64,000 nt of DNA, taken from JACOMY01 sp046233115 (lineage in GTDB: Bacteria; Pseudomonadota; Alphaproteobacteria; Kiloniellales; JACOMY01). The notes under the pieces were generated by a model. It saw only the letters and a list, made by a program, of their open reading frames with translations. It searched no databases and was not told where the DNA came from. Position numbers and translations under genes: made by a program. The DNA is taken from assembly GCA_046233115.1 (NCBI GenBank), contig JBJXHM010000005.1:248001-312000 (forward strand), in the 5' to 3' direction. Positions 52,571 through 62,860 of this stretch are shown here, piece by piece; positions within the stretch are counted from its first letter, which is position 1, and every line of letters begins with the position of its first letter.

Positions 52571-53288
52571 CGATCCTATCCATGATCTGGTTGAGAACGA
52601 GAGTACCATAGTCTTTTCCGGCGTGCGTTGCCGTAAGACTCCGATACTCGTGTTTCAGGAACCCGCGCGCATCACAGGCAATTGCTGGCGGCTCGATGAC
52701 TGAAATCGAGCGACTCTCGCAGAATTCACGAACGATCGCGCTTTGGATCCTGTAGACCTTCAACCTCAACCCGGGCGGCACGATCCCAGACGCGCCCCGA
52801 TCGCGGTAGTCTGGCGGTAGGAGGTCCGAAATATCCTCGGCTGCCAGAGGTGGTGGTGAGATCACATGAACCAGCGGCAGAGCGAAGGTCTCGTGAATGC
52901 GCTCGATGATCTGGAAATGCCCGCGGCAAGCCTGCAGCAGAAAGTCCCGCATCATGCCGTAGGGTATCAAACTCCGGTCGGGCACGATATCCGCATCCTC
53001 CGGGCCGCCCAGCACTTGAAGCCTTTGCGGATGTTCGAGCAGGGCCACCTGGTAATAGGCGTTTCCGCCGACCATCGAGACCACATGGGCCGGCTTTCCC
53101 AGCCGCAAAAGGCACCCACGCGTCAGCGTGGCGCCTTCAAGCGTATTGATGTTCACCACATGAAAGGGGCTACTGGGAACCTCAGCCAAAGCCAAAGACA
53201 AGGAATTGGTGTGACTGTGGCCCAGCACCAGAACACGTCCGTCGGCCGCGCAAAGACTTTCATTCACCGCAAGTTTCTGGGCCGTCAT
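52563..53288 (-). CDS. SGNH-like protein, paralogue 2
   Basis: A 241-residue paralogue of the 50037-50948 product, lacking most of its N-terminal extension. Block I is VLGHSHTNS (Ser25), block III is MVGGNAYY (Asn76), and the C-terminal block is LTATHAGKDYG with His222. The Asp three residues before that His in paralogue 1 is Thr here, so the classical DxxH pair is incomplete. ISPPPLAAEDISDLLPP and VPPGLRLKVYRIQ match the sister protein. The ATG at 53288 follows GAGGGAAA. It is the first gene of a coupled pair with the GSCFA gene. Confidence 0.65.
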   Translation of the reverse strand: MTAQKLAVNESLCAADGRVLVLGHSHTNSLSLALAEVPSSPFHVVNINTLEGATLTRGCLLRLGKPAHVVSMVGGNAYYQVALLEHPQRLQVLGGPEDADIVPDRSLIPYGMMRDFLLQACRGHFQIIERIHETFALPLVHVISPPPLAAEDISDLLPPDYRDRGASGIVPPGLRLKVYRIQSAIVREFCESRSISVIEPPAIACDARGFLKHEYRSLTATHAGKDYGTLVLNQIMDRIDG

Positions 53289-53671
53289 GCAAATATTTCC
53301 CTCAAGCCGCCTCCACCATTGTGACACCCAGCACAATGCCAGATCATCATCAAAAATGCACCAAGTCGCTCCGCTACGGTAGGGTCGGATGATGCCTGTG
53401 GGTCACGTTCGCAGAAGCGCGCCGCGGAAAACCGCTATGGCTGAAAGCCGCGCGTCCACTATCGAGCAGCCCGTTACCAGGCCCGCGCTGCCAGAGGACT
53501 GCGGGTAGAGACCGCGCCCCTACGGGGCGCAACCGGGCCGGAATGAGAAGCAGAGCACAGCACGCGCCAGGTCATTGACCGTGCGTTCGTTCGGATCAAA
53601 AACAATCCGCTGTAGGCGGGGACAGCGGCCGGGCAGTCGCTCCATCACAGTCGCTCGACCGGGGACCGAGC
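53289..53671. other. Gap between the sulfotransferase gene and SGNH-like paralogue 2
   Basis: About 380 bp with no convincing gene. It contains a strong hairpin GCGCCCC-TAC-GGGGCGC at 53514-53530, which could end the sulfotransferase transcript, and presumably the promoter of the SGNH/GSCFA pair. Confidence 0.5.
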
Positions 53672-54694
53672 CTAGCCGCGCAACTGCGCTATCTTCGCTT
53701 CCCAGACCTTGCTGTAGAGCTCGAGCACCTCTTCGCGAGTAGGCGCGCGTATCAGCTTGCGCCCGGTGCTCTTGTAAGGTTTGAAGGGCCACTTTTGCTG
53801 GCCGCCGAGGAAGCGCCGATTGAACTCCTTCATATCCTCAAGCAGGTTCTCTCGGAGCTCGTTTGAGATCTCCTTCGGCACCAGGATGCCTTCCTTGTCG
53901 GAGAGCTGTTCGCAAATCGGCCCCAGATCGGCGCGCAAGGGGTTGACGCGGTTGTCGACATAGCGCGGGACCAGACGGTTCACCTCACGCAAGAATCCCG
54001 CCATGACATGGTCAAGGCTCTTGTTCTGGCTTGAGGCGTTCGGGGCGGAGAAGTCGAGCCCCTGCCCGTCCAGACCGATGACCTCAAGGAAGTCCTTGCG
54101 GATATCGCCGCCGACCAGGGCGTCGCGGGCATAGATCCGTGCAATCAGGTTCTCGCGGCCGAAGACCTTGGCCCAGCGCTTGCAGATATTGAAGTAGTTG
54201 TACTTGCGATCCAGGGCCCGTCCGGTCGGGCACTCCATCCCGTGGGTCGCCCCCATCTTCAGCAGGGTCGAGTAGCTACTGGCAAGATACTCACTGGGCT
54301 CGCGGAAATAGATAATCACCTTGATGGTGTGGCCGGTCGAGCGCAGCAGATCGTAAAGTCTAGTGATCTCCTCCGTCGTATGGAGATGGGCGCTGCAGTG
54401 CTCGTTGGTCAGGACGTATTTCTTGCCGGGCCGGATATTCTTTTTGAACTCGATATCCAGTTCCTTGCGGAAGGCCTCGATCACTTCCGGTTCGGTGAGC
54501 TTCAGGTCCATCTTCACCGGCGCGATCGCATCGGTATCCAGCCCATAGGCTGCCAGCTTGGTATGGTTGTCCGCACCTAGGAACGACGGAAAGATGTAGC
54601 CCTTGCTCTGCAGTACCTCACGGTTGTTGCGCAGAAAGTGTTGAAGGGAGGTGGTACCGGTTTTGGTCGTCCCGGCGTGGAAAAGGATCGTCAC
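53672..54694 (-). CDS. Sulfotransferase-family protein
   Basis: A 340-residue protein with the PAPS 5'-phosphosulfate-binding loop HAGTTKTGTTSLQHFLRN at about residues 6-23. The 3'-phosphate region is plausibly KVIIYFREPSEYLASSYST (about 125-143; the R and S of xxRxPxxxxxSxY are present). It would transfer sulfate from PAPS to a hydroxyl or amine of a glycan. The GTG start was chosen because the P-loop strand begins there and GAGAGGG lies 9 bases upstream; an earlier in-frame ATG would add 30 unrelated residues. PAPS synthesis genes are not nearby. It is divergent from the glycosyltransferase gene. Confidence 0.82.
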   Translation of the reverse strand: MTILFHAGTTKTGTTSLQHFLRNNREVLQSKGYIFPSFLGADNHTKLAAYGLDTDAIAPVKMDLKLTEPEVIEAFRKELDIEFKKNIRPGKKYVLTNEHCSAHLHTTEEITRLYDLLRSTGHTIKVIIYFREPSEYLASSYSTLLKMGATHGMECPTGRALDRKYNYFNICKRWAKVFGRENLIARIYARDALVGGDIRKDFLEVIGLDGQGLDFSAPNASSQNKSLDHVMAGFLREVNRLVPRYVDNRVNPLRADLGPICEQLSDKEGILVPKEISNELRENLLEDMKEFNRRFLGGQQKWPFKPYKSTGRKLIRAPTREEVLELYSKVWEAKIAQLRG

Positions 54695-55359
54695 GCAGTG
54701 TTCCCTCTCTGTGGCAACAGCCCTTCCCACGGACCGCACCCTATCGTCCCAAACATCAATCTGCCCGCCATTTGATCGACACAAGCCCGATCAAGGCTAA
54801 GACAGAGACTGTACGTCTCAGCTCGCGAACTCCTCCCGCCCCGCTCGCGGCCCCGGACCAAGCTTCTGCCCTAGGCCTCGAGTCCCAAAACGGCCAACAA
54901 CGCACGTCCGGCTCTCATAGCCCCTCCGCAGTGGTTCCGCAAGGCACAGGCCGCTGCCCCTTGGGCCGACGGACCAGTAACACTGCGCGGATACAGCCCC
55001 TTTTTGTTAGGGTCGACCGGCGAAAGTACGCTATGTCCTGTCCGCATAGATAGCGCACGCGCGATAGAAAAGGTGCCGCGGAGTCGCAATGTCGGCTCGC
55101 CCGGCCTCCCCGAGCAGCCGGCAGGTAAGCTGTCGGTTGCGACGTCACGACGTTTGACATGTGAGACAGAACTCGTGACCTTTGCCATCCAAAAGGGGAG
55201 ACGGTGATTGGCGCACCCGGGTCGACCTAGAAGCGGGTGCACGAGCTGGCGAACCTGGGGTCGTCGGGGCTCTGCTGTTTTTGAACACTAAGTACTCGCA
55301 CTTGGTTTGCTAGCAAGTCCTGCATCAGCTTCGTAAACGGAAAGACTACGGTATCGCCC
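54695..55359. other. Long divergent non-coding region
   Basis: About 665 bp between the sulfotransferase and glycosyltransferase starts. Short open frames are present on both strands, but none has a credible ribosome site plus protein-like composition. No repeat, hairpin terminator or tRNA was recognised. It should hold both promoters; a regulatory RNA cannot be excluded. Confidence 0.4.
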
Positions 55360-57114
55360 ATGCCAATCGACACGGCCGGAAAGAGATACTCGGACCTGAT
55401 CTTCGTTGGAGTGGAGCCGAACAAGCTCCAGAACCTGCCGGTCCGAGACCCCAAGAGGCTCGCTATTATGTCCGATAGGCGGCTACCGAGCCTCGGACAT
55501 TTCAAGAATGCCGGCGAGGTCTTGGTCGCACTGGAGCACAGCATCGGTCCCGAGGCGGAGAAAAAAGCAGATCGGAACAGCGATCTGATCACCACGCTCT
55601 CCGGAAGCGGCGCGGTACACCTCGTCTTCAATGCCCGCAGCGCGGTACCCGAGGCACTGAGAGCCGCGCTCCGGGACAGGAAGGATATCCTCTACTATTC
55701 CGAAAACAGGGTACTAAATGGCGAGTCACCCGAGGCGAAGGCGGCCGTCTTTGCCTCACCGCTTCATGATCTCTCCTTCTTGCATGCGCTGATTCGCGAC
55801 TATGCCGCACCCGGCGCAACGCTTCACTTCTGCAACTTCGGCGAAGAGCTCCAGGCCATGGAGCAGCACGATCCCAACGCCTTCCGCGAAGGGTTCATCG
55901 CTCTGGCGAACGAGGGGTACGGCTTCTCGCTAGCCGGTACGGACTATGATCTGCTGGAGCGTCTGCGGGCTCTGTCCGACGCGACGCCGGAAGAGACCTT
56001 TGAATTCGAGGTCAGCCTGATCATTCCGCTGTATAACGCCGAAGGCTACATCGAGACGACCTTGCAGAGCGTTGTCGACCAGAACTTCGAGAGCCTGGAA
56101 GTCGTGGTCATCGACGACGGCTCCAGCGATAGCTCCGCGGAAAAGGCCAAGGCTTTCGCGAAGCGCTTCAAGTCCTTCGTCTACCGCAAGCAGGAAAACC
56201 AGGGTGTCTCCGCAGCGCGAAATCACGGCCTCGCGCTGGCCAAGGGCAAGTACATTGCCTTCCTAGACTCTGACGACCTGCTGTTACCGGACTCGATTAA
56301 GAAGCGTTACGACTTCCTTGAGACTGGGCAGTTCCGTATCTGCGGCGGGCAGACCCAGATCATCGACGACAAGGGACAGAGCATGAACATCACGGTGGGC
56401 CGCCGCGCCCACTCGAGTTACCAAGACTCCTTTCAGGTCAACTGCCAGATCTCCACCCTGATGGGTCAGAGCAAGGTGATGAAGAGCCAGCAGTTCCGCG
56501 TGGGCCAGCGCTTCGCTGAGGACTGGCGCTACATGGTCGATCTGGTCGCCGCCGGCGACACCATCGGCTTTTGCGGCGATGGGCCCGTCTCGTGCTACCG
56601 CTGGCATGCCGTGTCAGCGACGGGCAAGGAGATCATTAACCACCTGAACGCCTGTATCGAGCTCTCCAGGGATCTGGTTCTGAAGGAAGACGACCAGAAG
56701 AAGATGGCAAAGGTACTGTCCGGCCAGGCGAAGCCGATTGACGGGAGCAAGGTTCGCAGCGCACTGGCGAGCCGCGTTCAGGGCCTCTGCCTCAACATGG
56801 CGGTGCACGACAGTCCGACTCTCGAAGAGTCCGTGGTGGATCTGATGAACGGGATCAAAACGGACTTCCAGACGAATGTGTCCGGCAACTTCTTCGAGAG
56901 CACCTTCACCCGTATCTTCCTGCTGCCCCGCAACAGCGAAGAACTGCACATCAAGATCGCGGAGGTTGCCCCCTCCATCGCGAAGAAGCTGCAGGCCCTG
57001 GCGAAGACACCGGCTAACGAGGCCTTCGTAAAGTCCTTCCACGCCTACATTGCGGAGCTGAACAAAGAACTGACCAAGACCAGCACAAGCCAAGGCGTGC
57101 CGGTGCGCGCCTGA
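55360..57114 (+). CDS. Two-domain protein with family 2 glycosyltransferase centre
   Basis: A 584-residue protein. Residues about 218-400 are a GT-A fold, family 2 type: VSLIIPLYNAEGYIETTLQS, VVVIDDGSSDSS, and the metal-binding DSDD at 303-306, then a RFAEDWRYMVDLV acceptor-side motif with the conserved ED. Residues 1-215 (for example LIFVGVEPNKLQNLP and LHFCNFGEELQAME) resemble no domain I know. The C-terminal ~170 residues are helical. The protein is probably cytosolic or peripheral, since no membrane helix is seen. It would add a sugar in the surface-glycan pathway suggested by its neighbours. The ribosome site is weak, so the start is moderately sure. Confidence 0.8.
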   Translation: MPIDTAGKRYSDLIFVGVEPNKLQNLPVRDPKRLAIMSDRRLPSLGHFKNAGEVLVALEHSIGPEAEKKADRNSDLITTLSGSGAVHLVFNARSAVPEALRAALRDRKDILYYSENRVLNGESPEAKAAVFASPLHDLSFLHALIRDYAAPGATLHFCNFGEELQAMEQHDPNAFREGFIALANEGYGFSLAGTDYDLLERLRALSDATPEETFEFEVSLIIPLYNAEGYIETTLQSVVDQNFESLEVVVIDDGSSDSSAEKAKAFAKRFKSFVYRKQENQGVSAARNHGLALAKGKYIAFLDSDDLLLPDSIKKRYDFLETGQFRICGGQTQIIDDKGQSMNITVGRRAHSSYQDSFQVNCQISTLMGQSKVMKSQQFRVGQRFAEDWRYMVDLVAAGDTIGFCGDGPVSCYRWHAVSATGKEIINHLNACIELSRDLVLKEDDQKKMAKVLSGQAKPIDGSKVRSALASRVQGLCLNMAVHDSPTLEESVVDLMNGIKTDFQTNVSGNFFESTFTRIFLLPRNSEELHIKIAEVAPSIAKKLQALAKTPANEAFVKSFHAYIAELNKELTKTSTSQGVPVRA

Positions 57115-57147
57115 CCGGCGCCGTTCCCCACCCCCCGCGAACAGCAA

Positions 57148-57176
57148 AAAGGGCGGCGCCGATGGCGCCGCCCTTT
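57148..57176. terminator. Bidirectional terminator between glycosyltransferase and groL
   Basis: A perfect 13-bp stem, AAAGGGCGGCGCC / GGCGCCGCCCTTT, with a GAT loop. The A-tract on the left and CCCTTT on the right give usable signals for both convergent genes. Confidence 0.85.
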
Positions 57177-57244
57177 CCGTTTCGTCAGCTAGGCGGATCG
57201 GAGTGCCCCGGGCCCTCGCGAGCCCGACGCACTCCTGATCGGGC

Positions 57245-58891
<1,647 letters not shown>

Positions 58892-58975
58892 AGTCTATCT
58901 CCTCGTTTCTATCGTTGTATCGGGTCGGTCTGGATCAAGCGCCCCAGAGGTGGGGCCAGGCTCGTTCCGGAGGCC

Positions 58976-59266
58976 TTAGGCCTCGACCACACCCATGATG
59001 TCGCTCTCGCGCATGATCAGCAGGGTCTTGCCGTCCAGCTTGACCTCGGTGCCGGACCACTTGCCGTAAAGCACGGTGTCGCCGGTCTTGACGTCCAGAG
59101 GCGTGACCTTGCCGTCTTCGCTGCGGGCGCCCGCACCGGCTGCCACCACCTTGCCCTGCATCGGCTTTTCCTTGGCGGTGTCCGGGATGATGATGCCGCC
59201 GGCGGTCTTCTCTTCGCCTTCGAGCGGCTCGACGACCACGCGGTCGTGCAGCGGCCTGAAATTCAT
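58976..59266 (-). CDS. groS: Co-chaperonin GroES
   Basis: A 96-residue HSP10 with the N-terminal FRPLHDRVVVEPLEGEEKTA, the mobile loop GGIIIPDTAKEKPMQGKVVA, and C-terminal LLIMRESDIMGVVE. It caps the GroEL ring. First gene of the groESL operon. Confidence 0.99.
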   Translation of the reverse strand: MNFRPLHDRVVVEPLEGEEKTAGGIIIPDTAKEKPMQGKVVAAGAGARSEDGKVTPLDVKTGDTVLYGKWSGTEVKLDGKTLLIMRESDIMGVVEA

Positions 59267-59335
59267 GCTCGCGTCTCTCCTTCAGAGGGGTTTTGCCGGG
59301 CGATCGCTTCTCGCAGCCCGCCCGGAGGGAACTTA

Positions 59336-59362
59336 TCAGCACTCTTAGGCAGTGAGTGCTAA
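59336..59362. promoter_or_regulatory. CIRCE element (HrcA operator) upstream of groES
   Basis: TCAGCACTC-N9-GAGTGCTAA on the plus strand, one base off the consensus TTAGCACTC-N9-GAGTGCTAA. It lies about 70 bp before the groES start, consistent with HrcA heat-shock repression. Confidence 0.93.
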
Positions 59363-59441
59363 GCGGGGAGATAGGAGGCGAGCCCCCCCTCTGTCAAGCC
59401 TTTGCCGGCAAAGACTTGCCGTCAGTTCCGGATGAACGGAC

Positions 59442-60746
59442 TCAATGGGCGCGTACGGTGCGCACCCGGGCGCCACCGCCCTCACTGCCGATTTCCCGCC
59501 GCAGTCGGCCCAGTGCCGGGGCCGGCAGGCGAACGTCGAGCCAAAGCCGACCGGCCGCATCGCTGCGTTCGGCCAGCACCTGTCCCTCGGCATGCAGCCA
59601 GGCACGCAGCCGCCCCTGGCCGGGGTCGAGCTCTACCAGGATCAGACTGTCCGCGCTACCCAGCGTGTCGTCCAGCAAAGTCAGCAGGCCGTCTATCCCC
59701 TCGCCGGTGAGTGCCGAGACCAGGCAGCTCCCCCCGTCGGCCGCCTTCGCCGCCAGGGCCTGGTGCTGTTCCGGCGGCAGCCTGTCGGCCTTGTTCAGGA
59801 CCTCGATAATCGGCGGACCTTCCTTGGGATCGCAGCCCAGCTCGGTCAGCACCGCGATCACGTCCTCGCGCTGGATCGCGCTGTCGGGATGGGCGATGTC
59901 GCGCACATGCAGGATCAGATCCGCCTCCAGCACCTCTTCCAGGGTAGCCCGGAAAGCGGCGACGAGCTGCGTCGGCAGATCGGAGATGAAGCCGACGGTA
60001 TCGGAGAGCACGCACTCGCGCCCGCCGGGCAGCGCCAGGCGGCGCATCGTGGGGTCCAGTGTCGCGAAGAGCTGGTCCTGGGCGTGCACGCCGGCCTCGG
60101 TCAGGCGGTTGAAGAGGGTCGACTTGCCGGCATTGGTGTAGCCGACCAGCGCCACCACCGGCAGCGCCCTGCCCTTGCGCTGTTCGGCGCGGGTGCGTCC
60201 GACCTTTGAGAGGTCGCGGTCGATACGCTCGATCCGTTCGGCGATGAGGCGTCTGTCGATCTCGAGCTGGCTTTCACCCGGCCCGCCGAGGAAACCGAAA
60301 CCGCCGCGCTGGCGTTCCAGGTGGGTCCAGGACCGCACCAGACGCGAGCGCTGGTAGGAGAGCGCGGCGCGTTCGACCTGAAGCTGACCCTCACGGGTCT
60401 GCGCCCGCTCACCGAAGATCTCGAGGATCAATCCGGTGCGGTCGATCACCTTGCACTGCCAACTTCGTTCAAGATTGCGCTGTTGTACCGGCGACAGCGG
60501 GGTGTCGAGGATCGCCAGTTCGACGCCGGCCTCCTTCATCTGCTCGCCCAGAATCTCCACCTGGCCGCTGCCCAGCAGGGTTGCCGGTGTCCGTCGGTTG
60601 ACGCTGGGCGTCGCGGTCACCACCACAGATAGGCCAATAGCTTCCGCCAGGCCCTGCGCCTCTTCGGTGCGGGCTTTCAGATCGCGGCGGATCGTGGCCG
60701 CGGAATCACGCTCTGCCAGGTCTGGGCAGACAAGAGCCGCTTTCGT
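59442..60746 (-). CDS. hflX: GTPase HflX, probable non-standard ACG start
   Basis: A ribosome-associated GTPase. The G-domain motifs are intact: GYTNAGKST (G1), DTVGF (G3), NKAD (G4). The HflX N-domain precedes them, with RRTPATLLGSG and the GGFGFLGGPGESQLEID glycine-rich hinge. The first standard start in frame is a GTG at 60626, but that would delete the first 40 residues of the domain. The frame continues upstream with good HflX sequence (TKAALVCPDLAERD) to an ACG at 60746, preceded by GGAGG exactly 5 bases away. No ATG, GTG or TTG lies between the upstream in-frame stop and 60626. The length from ACG is 434 residues, normal for the family. It follows hfq as usual. Confidence 0.8.
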   Translation of the reverse strand, partial: TKAALVCPDLAERDSAATIRRDLKARTEEAQGLAEAIGLSVVVTATPSVNRRTPATLLGSGQVEILGEQMKEAGVELAILDTPLSPVQQRNLERSWQCKVIDRTGLILEIFGERAQTREGQLQVERAALSYQRSRLVRSWTHLERQRGGFGFLGGPGESQLEIDRRLIAERIERIDRDLSKVGRTRAEQRKGRALPVVALVGYTNAGKSTLFNRLTEAGVHAQDQLFATLDPTMRRLALPGGRECVLSDTVGFISDLPTQLVAAFRATLEEVLEADLILHVRDIAHPDSAIQREDVIAVLTELGCDPKEGPPIIEVLNKADRLPPEQHQALAAKAADGGSCLVSALTGEGIDGLLTLLDDTLGSADSLILVELDPGQGRLRAWLHAEGQVLAERSDAAGRLWLDVRLPAPALGRLRREIGSEGGGARVRTVRAH

Positions 60747-60896
60747 TTCTTCCTCCCCGGGACGCTGTGCGGTCGGACGACCCCCGCCCGACCGCAGCGC
60801 CTCGATCTCGCTCGATTCTTACGCGCTCGTTTGCGATTGGAACCACGCCGGATCAGGTGAGGTCAATCTCCCTGCCCGATCGGCGTTGCGGTCCGC

Positions 60897-61154
60897 TTAG
60901 GCCTCGACGGCCTCTTCCTCGCGCGCCGGCTCAAAGAGCTGGACGGGGGTCGCCGGCATCACGGTGGAGATTGCGTGCTTGTAAACGAGCTGGGAGTGCG
61001 CATCGCGGCGCAGCAGGACCGAGAAATTGTCGAACCAGGTGACGACGCCCTGCAGCTTGACACCGTTCACCAGGAAAATGGTGACGGGCACGCGGTTCTT
61101 GCGGATGTGGTTCAGGAACACATCTTGGACGTTTTGTTGCTTTTCGGCGGCCAT
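60897..61154 (-). CDS. hfq: RNA chaperone Hfq
   Basis: An 85-residue Sm-like protein (88 if the upstream ATGs are used). Sm1 is seen as VPVTIFLVNGVKLQGVVTWF and Sm2 as VYKHAISTVMP, with the proximal-face QNVQDVFLNHIRK. It promotes sRNA-mRNA pairing. An acidic C-terminus (REEEAVEA) is short, as in other alphaproteobacteria. Three ATGs lie within 9 bases; MAAEKQQN at 61154 has the best ribosome-site spacing. Confidence 0.97.
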   Translation of the reverse strand: MAAEKQQNVQDVFLNHIRKNRVPVTIFLVNGVKLQGVVTWFDNFSVLLRRDAHSQLVYKHAISTVMPATPVQLFEPAREEEAVEA

Positions 61155-61229
61155 TTGCATCATGCCTTCTTATGGTCTTGGGAACGTTGGAGATCACTCC
61201 GGGTGGTGAGGCCCAATTATCCAAGCGGA

Positions 61230-61883
61230 TCACCCGGCCTCTTTGCCAAAGATCAGCCCCATCAGGGCTGGGCAAGAATCAACATGGACATGCGGACGGC
61301 AATCCGCAAACTCTCCTGCCCGCGGCGGCTCGTCACGTAGGAGCACCGGCAGGCAACCAATGGTGACGGCGCAACGCATGTCGATGTCGGTATCGCCGAC
61401 AAACCAGACGTCTTTGCCCGCCTCCAGCCCCAAGGCACTCAGCGCCATGGCAGGTGCCTCGGGTGCAGGCTTGTCCGCGGCAGCATCGTTCGCGCCCACG
61501 AGCGCGCCGAAGTAAGGCTCCCATCCCAAAGCGGCAACTTCAGGGCGAAGCAGGTGCCCCGCCTTGTTGGAAACCACGCCCAGACGGTAGCCCGCCTCGC
61601 TCAGGGCCCGCAGCAAGGCGGCCGCGCCCGGCAGTGGCGCCAGCGCCGTCACATGACCTTTTCCGTAGGCGTCATAAAAGATTCGTGCCGCCTCCTCCGC
61701 GCGCGCACCGAACAGGGCCGGAAAGGCCTCGCGGGCGGAGGCCCTGACCCGCTCCCTGCACTCCTCCAGGGTCCAGGGTTCCTGCCCCATCGCCAGAAAG
61801 GTCGCCTCCAGCGCCCGATGGATCACCGCCCAGCTATCGACCAGGGTATTGTCCCAGTCGAAGAGAAGCGCGCGCGGCCTCAC
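61230..61883 (-). CDS. HAD-family phosphatase, phosphoglycolate phosphatase-like
   Basis: A 217-residue HAD hydrolase. The nucleophile motif is LLFDWDNTLVDSW, motif II is VVSNKAG, the Lys of motif III lies in ADKPAPEA, and motif IV is FVGDTDIDM. The cap insertion between motifs I and II is the helical C1 type. WDNT rather than FDGT at the nucleophile is a common alphaproteobacterial variant. Its ATG overlaps the stop of the aminotransferase gene by 4 bp, so the pair is coupled. The substrate is unassigned. Confidence 0.87.
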   Translation of the reverse strand: MRPRALLFDWDNTLVDSWAVIHRALEATFLAMGQEPWTLEECRERVRASAREAFPALFGARAEEAARIFYDAYGKGHVTALAPLPGAAALLRALSEAGYRLGVVSNKAGHLLRPEVAALGWEPYFGALVGANDAAADKPAPEAPAMALSALGLEAGKDVWFVGDTDIDMRCAVTIGCLPVLLRDEPPRAGEFADCRPHVHVDSCPALMGLIFGKEAG

Positions 61884-62743
61884 AGGATCGACCCATCCGG
61901 TGCGAAACTGGCGATGTAGGCGCGCCGGAGGGCCAGGGTCAGCGGCCCGGGCTCGCCGTTGCCGACGCTGCGCCCGTCGATCGCGGTCACCGGCATCACG
62001 AAGTTGGAGGAGGAACTGAGGAAGGCCTCGCTCGCCTCCTCGGCCTCGGCCAGGGTGAAGGGCCGTTCCTCGACGCTGTAGCCCTGCTCTTGCATGACCT
62101 GAAGCAGCACCCGCCGGGTAATACCGTTCAGGATCCGCCGCTCCGCCTCGCGGGTGATCACGCGCTTGTCCTTGGTCACGATCCAGGCGTTGGTGGAGCT
62201 GCCCTCGGTCACCCTGCCCTCGCCGTCCACCAGCCAGGCCTCGTTGGCGCCGGCTTCCACCGCCTCCTGCTTGGCCAGGCAGTTCGGCAGCAGGGAGATC
62301 GACTTGATGTCCGGCCGGCGCCAGCGGATGTCGGGACGGGTGATCACGCTGAGCCCCTTCTGGAGCTGTGCCTCGCTCACCGGCTTGCTCTGCTTGGCCG
62401 TCATCACCAGTGCCGGGCGCACGCCCTTGGGGAACTTGTGATCGCGCGGAGCGACACCGCGGGTGACCTGCATGTAGAGGATGCCGTTGGTCAGCTTGTT
62501 GCGCCGGATCATCTCTCGGGAGATCAGCTTCAGGCTTGCCCGGCTCATCGGCATGGCGATCTTGAGTTCGCCCAGCGAGTATTCCAGGCGATCAAGGTGC
62601 AGGTCCTCGTCCACCAGGTGGCCGGCGGCGATCGGCACCACCTCGTAGACACCGTCGGCGAACTGATAGCCGCGGTCTTCGATATGCACCTGGCCAAGAC
62701 GGTGCGGCACGTAACGGCCATTCACGTAGGCAAGCCGCCCCAT
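61880..62743 (-). CDS. dat: D-amino-acid aminotransferase (fold type IV PLP enzyme)
   Basis: A 287-residue branched-chain/D-amino-acid aminotransferase relative. YVNGRYVPHRLGQVHIEDRG at the start, FADGVYEVV, QVTRGVAPRDH, the Schiff-base Lys in DIKSISLLPN, and EGSSTNAWIV for the cofactor phosphate all match D-alanine transaminase. It interconverts D-alanine and D-glutamate via keto acids, supplying wall precursors. First gene of a two-gene unit with the HAD phosphatase. Confidence 0.93.
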   Translation of the reverse strand: MGRLAYVNGRYVPHRLGQVHIEDRGYQFADGVYEVVPIAAGHLVDEDLHLDRLEYSLGELKIAMPMSRASLKLISREMIRRNKLTNGILYMQVTRGVAPRDHKFPKGVRPALVMTAKQSKPVSEAQLQKGLSVITRPDIRWRRPDIKSISLLPNCLAKQEAVEAGANEAWLVDGEGRVTEGSSTNAWIVTKDKRVITREAERRILNGITRRVLLQVMQEQGYSVEERPFTLAEAEEASEAFLSSSSNFVMPVTAIDGRSVGNGEPGPLTLALRRAYIASFAPDGSIL

Positions 62744-62860
62744 GACGCCTTTCCTCCTGCTGCTGCGGGTGACCCGGAGTAAGGCAAGAATGACAGCACA
62801 GCTCTCCGGAGCACAGCAAGCGGCGGCCTGCCGCTAAGGCTATCGGTCGCGACCCGCTCC

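Noticed and set aside
54871..55242. Possible minus-strand gene of 123 codons in the sulfotransferase-glycosyltransferase gap
   Set aside because: No ribosome site, unusual composition and no recognisable motif.
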